Origin: Patescibacteria group bacterium
GTDB lineage: Bacteria > Patescibacteriota > Microgenomatia > UM-FILTER-40-11
Direction: 5' to 3'
DNA: 6,414 bases
Assembly: GCA_023473205.1 (NCBI GenBank)
Contig: JAMCYY010000045.1
Span: 1 to 6,414, forward strand
The position numbers and the translations under genes were made by a program. Position 1 is the stretch's first letter, and the number at the start of each line of letters is the position of its first letter. Under the pieces are notes generated by a model that did not search any database, was not told the origin of the DNA, and saw nothing but the letters and a program-made list of their open reading frames with translations. Below are positions 1-4,810 of the stretch, piece by piece.

Positions 1-684
1 AATTTTAATTTAATGGAAAAACCTTACTTAAGGCTGGAAGAAATTCACCGCCAAGCCAAAGAAAATCCCATAATTAAGTTATCAGTTTTGGCTAGGGAAC
101 AGGGAACCATCCCAACAGGAAGTTTTGGCCCAAGAGTGGCTAAGTTAAAAAAAGAAGACTCAGAAGTGGCTGAACTTTTGCAAAACTATAACGAGAATAC
201 TTTGGTTTTATGTGGTTATAATTCAACCCGGATCAAACTTAACCAATTTATCCGTGATTCTTTAGGCTTTGATAGTCCAGAGCCAGGAGTAAGTGACCGA
301 GTGATTTGTTTGCGTAATAATCATGCCAAAGAAATTTTTAATGGCATGCTAGGGTACCTGCGCAAAATAAAGAAAAGGGATGAGGATTGGTATAAAGCAG
401 AAATTGATATGGATGAGGAAATCAACCTTTACAAAGGCTTAATTTCCGTAAAACAATTTGGCAGCCAGCAGCCTTTAAACTTTACCCAAAAAAGGAGGGA
501 GATTATGCAAGGAGATTTGTTTGACTTTGGTTACGCTTTGACGGTTCATAAGGCTCAAGGCAGTCAAGCGAGAAGGGTGATTTTATTTGAAGAGAGATTT
601 CCTAAGATGACTGATGAGGAGTGGCGCCGCTGGCTCTATACCGGTGTCACGCGAGCCGAAGAAGAGCTTTATCTTATCTTCTGA
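1..684 (+). CDS. RecD/Dda-like SF1 helicase, C-terminal part (cut by left edge)
   Basis: This is the C-terminal portion of an ATP-dependent superfamily 1 DNA helicase of the RecD/Dda type (UvrD_C_2-like end), expected to unwind DNA in repair or recombination. The frame is open to base 1 (codons N-F-N-L before the ATG at 13), and the text around that ATG, LRLEEIHRQAKENPII, is the conserved segment that follows motif III in this family. The ATG is therefore internal and the Walker A/B half lies outside the window. Counting from that Met, a GDRV..L.NN..EIFNG type segment is seen at about 93-111, motif V (YALTVHKAQGSQ) at 174-185, and motif VI (LYTGVTRAEEEL) at 208-219 with the likely arginine finger R214. 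The frame ends with TGA at 682-684. The family call is secure; the exact subfamily (RecD2, Dda-like or other) cannot be fixed without the N-terminal half. Confidence 0.88.
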   Translation, partial: NFNLMEKPYLRLEEIHRQAKENPIIKLSVLAREQGTIPTGSFGPRVAKLKKEDSEVAELLQNYNENTLVLCGYNSTRIKLNQFIRDSLGFDSPEPGVSDRVICLRNNHAKEIFNGMLGYLRKIKKRDEDWYKAEIDMDEEINLYKGLISVKQFGSQQPLNFTQKRREIMQGDLFDFGYALTVHKAQGSQARRVILFEERFPKMTDEEWRRWLYTGVTRAEEELYLIF

Positions 685-708
685 AGCTAAATAAGATAAA
701 CTGGTAGT

Positions 709-764
709 GTTAATCGTGAACCGTGAATCGTCGATTCTTTTTTCATTTTGACGATTAACGATTT
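709..764. repeat. Inverted clusters of the heptamer ACGATTN (intergenic structured repeat)
   Basis: Bases 711-731, read on the minus strand, are exactly three heptamers: ACGATTC, ACGGTTC, ACGATTA. Bases 751-764 on the plus strand are two more: ACGATTA, ACGATTT. The outer arms GTTAATCGT (709-717) and ACGATTAAC (751-759) are perfect reverse complements, so the transcript can fold into a 9-bp stem enclosing about 33 nt. A smaller hairpin with a T-run sits inside. The element lies between the helicase stop and tRNA-Cys. It could be a dispersed intergenic repeat, a complex terminator, or a protein-binding array; the sequence alone does not decide. Confidence 0.6.
725..743 (+). terminator. Weak candidate intrinsic terminator after the helicase gene
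   Basis: GAATC (725-729) and GATTC (733-737) form a 5-bp stem around a 3-nt loop, followed at once by six T residues (738-743). The stem is short and AT-rich, so termination would be inefficient unless the larger enclosing stem helps. It sits about 40 nt after the helicase stop codon. It may be only part of the heptamer repeat. Confidence 0.3.
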
Positions 765-775
765 GCGTATGTAAT

Positions 776-847
776 GACCACGTAGCCAAGTAGTAAGGCA
801 GGGGTCTGCAAAACCTCGATACGCGAGTGCAATTCTCGCCGTGGTCT
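776..847 (+). tRNA. tRNA-Cys (anticodon GCA), unusual elbow
   Basis: A full cloverleaf can be drawn. The acceptor stem GACCACG (776-782) pairs perfectly with CGTGGTC (840-846). The anticodon stem is GGGGT (801-805) with ACCTC (813-817), including one G-U pair. The loop CTGCAAA (806-812) gives anticodon GCA at 808-810, and the discriminator is T847; U73 is the known cysteine identity base. The T stem is GCGAG/CTCGC (823-827/835-839). CCA is not encoded (the next bases are CAT), so it must be added by CCA-transferase. Two oddities are visible: the T-loop is TGCAATT, with G where U55 (pseudouridine) is normally found, and the 7-nt D-loop AGTAGTA lacks the usual GG. The D stem has only three good pairs (GCC/GGC). 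No clear promoter of its own was found, so it may be processed from a longer transcript. Confidence 0.93.
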
Positions 848-867
848 CATTTTATTTTAAAATACTC

Positions 868-896
868 TTGTAAAATTAGTGAGAATATTTTAAGCT
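868..896 (+). promoter_or_regulatory. Weak candidate promoter for the DedA gene
   Basis: TTGTAA (868-873) and TAAGCT (891-896) are separated by 17 nt and would place a start site only a few bases before the ATG at 908. The -10 match is poor (three of six). The region 848-907 is otherwise AT-rich with no Shine-Dalgarno, so a very short or absent leader is possible. Read-through from the tRNA is the alternative. Confidence 0.22.
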
Positions 897-907
897 AAAC
901 AAATCTT

Positions 908-1579
908 ATGTCGATTTTTGTTACTTTAGAACATTCTCTTTTAGCCTTTGCAAACCAAGTTCCTTTGGAATTTTTTGCCTTAATTGGGTCATTTGTTGAA
1001 GAACTGGTTGCCCCTATCCCTTCACCTTTAGTCATGGCTACTGCCGGAAGTATTGCTAAGCTTCAAGGCCAAGGCTTCTTTTTTTTAATGGAAATCGCTT
1101 TGATTGCCGCTGTCAGTAAGACCGCGACTTCCTGGATTTATTACTTTATTGCTGATAAGGCGGAAGACGTCTTGACTAAGCGTTTGGGCCGATTTATTGG
1201 CTTTTCCCACAAAGAGGTAGAAGGAATTGGCAAATATTTTAATGGCACGATCAAAGATGATGTTATTTTAGTCTTACTAAGAGCTTTTCCTTTAATGCCT
1301 TCTCCGCCTGTCTCAATTGCCTGCGGTTTTATTAAACTGAATATCATTACTTATCTTCGTTCAACCCTTATTGGTTCATTTTTCCGGAGTTTCGTCTTTT
1401 TGTATCTGGGATATTCCGGTTTGGAAATTTATCGTTCCCTTCTTAACGGTATTGATAGTATACAATCCTTAATGAATATTATTATTGGTTTGGTCATTTT
1501 GGGTGTCTTTGCTTTTATTTATTACAAAAGGGGCAAAGGGGATATTCACGAATGGCTTAAGAAAAAAATTGGGAAGTAA
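908..1579 (+). CDS. DedA/VTT-family membrane protein
   Basis: This is an integral membrane protein of 223 residues, a normal length for the DedA (SNARE-associated/VTT) family. Known members include lipid scramblases and undecaprenyl-phosphate translocases, and others that affect proton-dependent homeostasis. The first re-entrant region carries the family signature FVEELVAPIPSP (residues 29-40; E31/E32 and the prolines). The second conserved block, LRAFPLMPSPPVSIACG (124-140), has R125, P128 and G140, followed by R151, R160 and the LGYSG turn. A last transmembrane helix spans about 187-206, and the C-terminus is lysine-rich and probably cytoplasmic. The segment that in many DedA proteins reads G...GD...Y..G is altered here (AAVSKTATSWIYY, 67-79), with K71 near the place of the usual acidic residue. 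The ATG has no visible Shine-Dalgarno. Transport of polyprenyl phosphate would suit the glycosyltransferase operon opposite, but the substrate is inference. Confidence 0.85.
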   Translation: MSIFVTLEHSLLAFANQVPLEFFALIGSFVEELVAPIPSPLVMATAGSIAKLQGQGFFFLMEIALIAAVSKTATSWIYYFIADKAEDVLTKRLGRFIGFSHKEVEGIGKYFNGTIKDDVILVLLRAFPLMPSPPVSIACGFIKLNIITYLRSTLIGSFFRSFVFLYLGYSGLEIYRSLLNGIDSIQSLMNIIIGLVILGVFAFIYYKRGKGDIHEWLKKKIGK

Positions 1580-1586
1580 TCAATTC

Positions 1587-1615
1587 TTGCCATAGAAATT
1601 TAAAGATGATATATT
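1587..1615 (+). promoter_or_regulatory. Strong sigma70-type promoter of the PEGA lipoprotein gene (probably leaderless)
   Basis: TTGCCA (1587-1592, five of six consensus bases) and TATATT (1610-1615, five of six) are separated by exactly 17 nt, in the short gap after the DedA stop. Transcription would begin about 1621-1623, that is, at or next to the ATG at 1623. This argues for a leaderless mRNA and against the in-frame TTG at 1614, which lies inside the -10 box. Confidence 0.65.
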
Positions 1616-1622
1616 GTGGTTG

Positions 1623-2486
1623 ATGAAAAAAAACGTCTTATTATTTTCACTCCTTCTGCCAGTTTTGTTTCTTTCAGGTTGTTCATTAAAGAAACCTCCT
1701 TCAGCCTTGCAAATTAACAGCGTTCCTACAGCAAGTGTTTTTATTGACGGTAAGTCGGTAGGAAAAACCCCTTATCAATCAAACAGTTTGAGTCCGGCTG
1801 AACTTTCAATTAAGTTAATTCCTGACTCAACAACCACGCCGCTTACTTCGTGGGAAGGAAAGATAAAACTTAACCCCGGAGTTTTAACTTTAGTTGAAAG
1901 GGACTTTGCTTCAACAGATGAAAGTTCCAGCGGTCAAATTCTTACTCTGGAGAAGTTGAAAGATAAAAAAACCACTTCTCTTTCTTTGGTTGCTTATCCA
2001 GACGGAACATTAGTCAATATTGATGGTGAGGCCAGAGGATTGACCCCTCTTTCGTTGGAGACAATTGGTGAAGGTGATCATCAGATTTCTTTAAGTAAGG
2101 AAGGTTATGTTGATAAAATAATCAAGGCAAAAGCTGTTTTAGGCTATAAATTGATTGTTAATGCTAAACTGGCCCAACAATCAGAAAGTTCTTCACCAAC
2201 TTCTGCGACTGCGGCTGCCAGTCCCAGTCCTGTTGCTTCTGCTGCGCCAACCAAAAGCCCGGTAAGTCTACCAGACCCGGAAAAGCCTTTTGTGGAAATT
2301 AAGGAAACACCAACGGGCTGGTTAAGGGTGAGGAGCGAAGCAAGTACCAGTGCCACGGAAGTAGCCAGGGTAAAACCAGGAGAAAAGTATCCTTTAGTTG
2401 AAGAAAAAGAAGATTGGTTTAAAATTCGTTATGCTTCCGAAAAAGAAGGTTGGGTTTCTCAAAGCTATGCAACAAAGCATCAATAA
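1623..2486 (+). CDS. Lipoprotein with two PEGA domains and a C-terminal SH3-like domain
   Basis: The predicted 287-residue protein is exported and lipid-anchored. It starts with a lipoprotein signal peptide (MKK, hydrophobic core 5-17) and a lipobox L-S-G-C with the acylated Cys at 20. Two PEGA-type repeats follow: about 28-95 (VPTASVFIDGKSVGKTPY) and about 118-183 (YPDGTLVNIDGEARGLTPL). A low-complexity Ser/Ala/Pro/Thr linker (about 184-221) leads to a bacterial SH3-like domain at about 222-284, with the typical LRVRSEAS start, W-F-K-I-R and GWVSQSY end. PEGA domains are found in surface-exposed proteins, and bacterial SH3 domains often bind cell-wall peptide or glycan, so a role tethering the envelope or sensing wall material is likely but inferred. 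I chose ATG 1623, not the in-frame TTG 1614, because of the promoter position and the MKK start. The stop codon ends 3 nt before the stop of the convergent UbiA-type gene. Confidence 0.87.
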   Translation: MKKNVLLFSLLLPVLFLSGCSLKKPPSALQINSVPTASVFIDGKSVGKTPYQSNSLSPAELSIKLIPDSTTTPLTSWEGKIKLNPGVLTLVERDFASTDESSSGQILTLEKLKDKKTTSLSLVAYPDGTLVNIDGEARGLTPLSLETIGEGDHQISLSKEGYVDKIIKAKAVLGYKLIVNAKLAQQSESSSPTSATAAASPSPVASAAPTKSPVSLPDPEKPFVEIKETPTGWLRVRSEASTSATEVARVKPGEKYPLVEEKEDWFKIRYASEKEGWVSQSYATKHQ

Positions 2487-2489
2487 GGC

Positions 2490-3416
2490 TTATTGGATAC
2501 CGTAAAGAACCCAAATTACTAAGATTCCCCAAATAATCCCGCTTGCCAATAAAGGTTTATCAGACAGAATGACTCTTTCCGGTGATTCAGCCCGGGATCC
2601 ATCATAAATGATTCCCTGGTACCTCATTACCCCGTAAATTACTACCGGAACAGTAACCATTAACCATTTGTTTATCCCGGAAATAGTCAAAGGTAAAACT
2701 AAAGGCAGTGAAGGCCCAAAGATAATTGGCGGTGATTCCAAAAAGGTAAAAAGCGCCCAGGAGAGCCAAGCAGAAGCAGCGAACATTGCCAGGTAATTAT
2801 TTAAAAGGTCAGAGGAATAATGGGTAAGGGTTTTCCGATGGCGGGCGGCGTCCTTGTCTAAGATTGAAAGTTCTGCTCTTCTTTTACCTACGGCTAAAAA
2901 AAGTGCTAAAGAGGTAACACAAAGTAAAAACCAGATTGAGATATGATAATTAAGGATAATCGCTCCGGCATAAACGCGCAAGATGAAACTGGCGGCAATA
3001 GCAAAAACATCTAAAATTGGCTGGTTTTTTAAATAAAACGAATAAATGATCTGTAAGCAAAAGTAAAAGAGACAGACAAGAAAGAAAAAGAAAGAAAAAT
3101 TAAAAGCTAAATAGAGGCTGGTAAAGATGCCTATGGTGGCAAAAAAAATCGCTAAAGGTACGGGTAACTTTCCCGAGGCAATTGGCCGGAGCCTTTTAAA
3201 GGGATGCAGCCGGTCGCGGTTGATATCGACAATATCGTTAATAAAATAAACTGAGGAGGTGAGTATTGAAAAAATGAAAATCGCCCAGACAGTATAGACA
3301 AGGCTGGGAAAATGAAAAAGTTTTCCTGAAAAAACCAGAGCCGCGGCTAAACTCAAATTTTTGAGCCATTGCCTTGGCCTGGCGGTTTTAAGGAGGTTGA
3401 TAAAGAGTTCAGCCAC
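2490..3416 (-). CDS. UbiA-family polyprenyl-phosphate phosphoribosyltransferase (DPPR synthase-like)
   Basis: This 308-residue multi-pass membrane prenyltransferase resembles decaprenyl-phosphate phosphoribosyltransferase (mycobacterial Rv3806c/UbiA), which moves 5-phosphoribose from PRPP to polyprenyl phosphate at the inner face of the membrane. Visible family marks are the start ARPRQWLKN (12-20), the first Asp-rich motif NDIVDINRD (60-68; D61, D64, D68) followed by HPFKRLRPIASG (71-82), the second motif YSFYLKNQPILD (125-136), GKRRAEL (177-183), RKTLTHY (194-200), and the C-terminal RY (265-266) and LSDKPLLA (284-291) blocks. All expected acidic motifs are present, so activity is likely. 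The start is GTG at 3416, supported by a perfect AGGAGG (3423-3428) six nt upstream; the start therefore lies inside the GT4 gene, with a 64-nt overlap. It is the last gene of the operon. Polyprenol chain length is unknown. Confidence 0.88.
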   Translation of the reverse strand: MAELFINLLKTARPRQWLKNLSLAAALVFSGKLFHFPSLVYTVWAIFIFSILTSSVYFINDIVDINRDRLHPFKRLRPIASGKLPVPLAIFFATIGIFTSLYLAFNFSFFFFLVCLFYFCLQIIYSFYLKNQPILDVFAIAASFILRVYAGAIILNYHISIWFLLCVTSLALFLAVGKRRAELSILDKDAARHRKTLTHYSSDLLNNYLAMFAASAWLSWALFTFLESPPIIFGPSLPLVLPLTISGINKWLMVTVPVVIYGVMRYQGIIYDGSRAESPERVILSDKPLLASGIIWGILVIWVLYGIQ

Positions 3417-4456
3417 AGAATTCCTCCTAAGAAAAGAATTACTAACATGAACATTGTATAGAACTTTTGCTGACTATTCAAATAAAGGGCTAAAATTCCT
3501 AAACAAGCAGTAATTCCCCAATAAAAAAAGGTTATTTTTTGTTTACTCCAACCAATGGCTAAAAGACGATGATGTAGATGTTCTCGTTTGCCTCCGTAAA
3601 GAGGGGAACGTCCTGATAATATTCTTTGACTTATAACCCAAAGGGCATCAATTAAAGGGATGGCGAGAACAATCATTAAGGTTAGGATTTTTGCTGTTGA
3701 AAGGATGGATAAAACTGCTAGTAGAAAACCGGCTAGGCTTTTGCCGCTATAGCCTGGCATAATTTTTTGCGGATAAAGATTCCAAGGAAGAAAACCCAGA
3801 TAAGCGCCAGCGGTAATCATTGCTAAGATTATTACTGGCCATTGAGTAATGTCAGCAGAAAATTTTAAACTTAACCCGGCAATGGTCAAGGCAGCAATAA
3901 CCACAATTCCCGGCAATTGCCCTTCAATTCCGCCTGACCAGCCAACAAAATTCATAGTCCAGGCAATCCAAAAAATGGTAAAAATGTCTGCGAGTATCCA
4001 AAGACAATGGGGACTGCCTAAAAAAGAAAAACAAACTTGGGGCGAGTCAAGGCGGATAATTCCACCTAAAGGATTATTAATGAAAGCAGTGCTAATGCCT
4101 GCACCAACAACAATGGCTGCCGCTAAAAAATTACTTAAAAGCCGCCAAAGAGGAGGAATTTTTTCCTCAAAAAGATCATCAAGGATACCAACCACTAAAG
4201 CAACAGCGGCGCCAGCAATAATGCCTTTAAGGTGTTTGTCTAAAGGAAGAAAAACCAAGGAAGCAAGTAATCCGAAAAAGATAGGGATTCCTCCGCCGCG
4301 GGGGACAGGGTAAGTGTGGATAACTTTTTCCTGAAGGTGGACTTTAGGGTCATCAAAAATCTTGAATTTTTTTAAAATATAAATTACCCCGGGTGAGACT
4401 AAAAAGCTGACAAATCCGGATAAAAAAAAGGCGGGAAGACTTGAAAAAGAAATCAT
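3353..4456 (-). CDS. WecA/MraY-type GT4 membrane protein with altered active-site motifs
   Basis: This 367-residue protein has about ten membrane helices and the layout of the polyprenyl-phosphate sugar-1-phosphate transferases (WecA, TagO, MraY; GT4). Family features kept are P-R-G-G-G-I-P-I (52-59), the paired aspartates in GILDDLFE (D93, D94), N169, the IPLIDALW segment (D270) and the HLHHRLL motif (H293, H295, H296). Several signatures differ. The block that normally reads NxxN..DGLDGL is NFVGWSGGIEGQLPG (169-183), so the two aspartates are Gly and Glu. The block that normally reads F-M-G-D-S-G is IMPGYSG (232-238), with Tyr in place of the metal-binding Asp. It may be a divergent enzyme with other chemistry or a non-catalytic member. 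Its ATG directly follows the TAA of the preceding gene with no spacer and no Shine-Dalgarno, so translation is probably coupled. The family call is firm; the activity is not. Confidence 0.8.
   Translation of the reverse strand: MISFSSLPAFFLSGFVSFLVSPGVIYILKKFKIFDDPKVHLQEKVIHTYPVPRGGGIPIFFGLLASLVFLPLDKHLKGIIAGAAVALVVGILDDLFEEKIPPLWRLLSNFLAAAIVVGAGISTAFINNPLGGIIRLDSPQVCFSFLGSPHCLWILADIFTIFWIAWTMNFVGWSGGIEGQLPGIVVIAALTIAGLSLKFSADITQWPVIILAMITAGAYLGFLPWNLYPQKIMPGYSGKSLAGFLLAVLSILSTAKILTLMIVLAIPLIDALWVISQRILSGRSPLYGGKREHLHHRLLAIGWSKQKITFFYWGITACLGILALYLNSQQKFYTMFMLVILFLGGILWLNSLSTSLKPPGQGNGSKI
3423..3428 (-). promoter_or_regulatory. Shine-Dalgarno AGGAGG deciding the GTG start of the UbiA-type gene
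   Basis: Read on the minus strand this is a perfect AGGAGG, with six bases (3417-3422) to the GTG at 3416. It is the strongest ribosome binding site in the window and lies within the coding sequence of the GT4 gene. It shows that the 64-nt overlap is real and not an artefact of picking a long frame. Confidence 0.8.
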
Positions 4457-4804
4457 TTAAGCAATTAAAAAAACAATTTTAACAAGAGCAATTAAGTTTA
4501 AAACTGCAAAAAGCAAAGATAAACTTTCACCTAGAAAGGCTAAAAAAAAATCTTCTTTTTTAGAAAAAAATTTAGTGTAAGCTAAATTTAAAAGACCAAA
4601 AAGTAAAGATAAACCAGGGAAAAAGAAAAGGTAATTTTTATCAGCTAATTGGTCTTCCCCCCAAGGACGGCTATAAGAAAAAGGGACTTTTTCCGGCAAA
4701 AAGCGACTTTTCCAAAGCAAAAAAACAAGCATGATGATTACTAAAAAAAAGTTAATTCCCTGCAGTCCAAAAGTTTTTTTTAAAGGAGATATTTTTGTTT
4801 CCAT
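4457..4804 (-). CDS. Small three-helix membrane protein of unknown function
   Basis: This is a hypothetical protein of 115 residues. Predicted helices lie at about 17-31, 58-77 and 87-114. Between the first two is a conserved-looking extracytoplasmic or cytoplasmic loop, LPEKVPFSYSRPWGEDQL (36-53), which recalls the LP..VP..Y..GE pattern of DUF1648-like proteins; this resemblance is tentative. The gene sits six nt after the GT-C stop and ends directly against the GT4 ATG, so it belongs to the operon. There is no Shine-Dalgarno before its ATG, only AT-rich sequence, so coupling is likely. Composition is rich in Phe, Leu and Lys. I do not recognise a function; an accessory subunit of a neighbouring membrane glycosyltransferase is a guess from position. 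Confidence 0.72.
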   Translation of the reverse strand: METKISPLKKTFGLQGINFFLVIIMLVFLLWKSRFLPEKVPFSYSRPWGEDQLADKNYLFFFPGLSLLFGLLNLAYTKFFSKKEDFFLAFLGESLSLLFAVLNLIALVKIVFLIA

Positions 4805-4810
4805 AAAAAA

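Noticed and set aside
13..15. ATG as the true start of the helicase gene
   Set aside because: The frame is open upstream, and a 223-residue product would lack all N-terminal helicase motifs; the ATG lies within a conserved segment.
682..684. TGA read as glycine (Gracilibacteria/SR1 code)
   Set aside because: TGA follows directly after motif VI and the usual family end here, and it also ends the GT4 gene; no long frame contains internal TGA.
748..775. Promoter-like TTGACG-N16-TGTAAT just before tRNA-Cys
   Set aside because: The start site would fall near 782, inside the tRNA acceptor stem, so it cannot make the mature 5' end.
583..789. Minus-strand open frame of 68 codons
   Set aside because: It runs antisense through the helicase end, the heptamer repeat and into the tRNA; no protein-like features.
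859..891. Hairpin AAAATACTC / GAGAATATTTT after the tRNA as a terminator
   Set aside because: The stem is AT-rich with a two-base bulge and no separate T-run follows it.
1614..1622. TTG start extending the lipoprotein by three residues
   Set aside because: The TTG lies in the -10 box of the likely promoter, and the ATG at 1623 gives a standard MKK signal peptide.
3849..4313. Plus-strand open frame of 154 codons opposite the GT4 gene
   Set aside because: Its Lys/Pro/Thr-rich sequence is the antisense shadow of a clear membrane protein gene.
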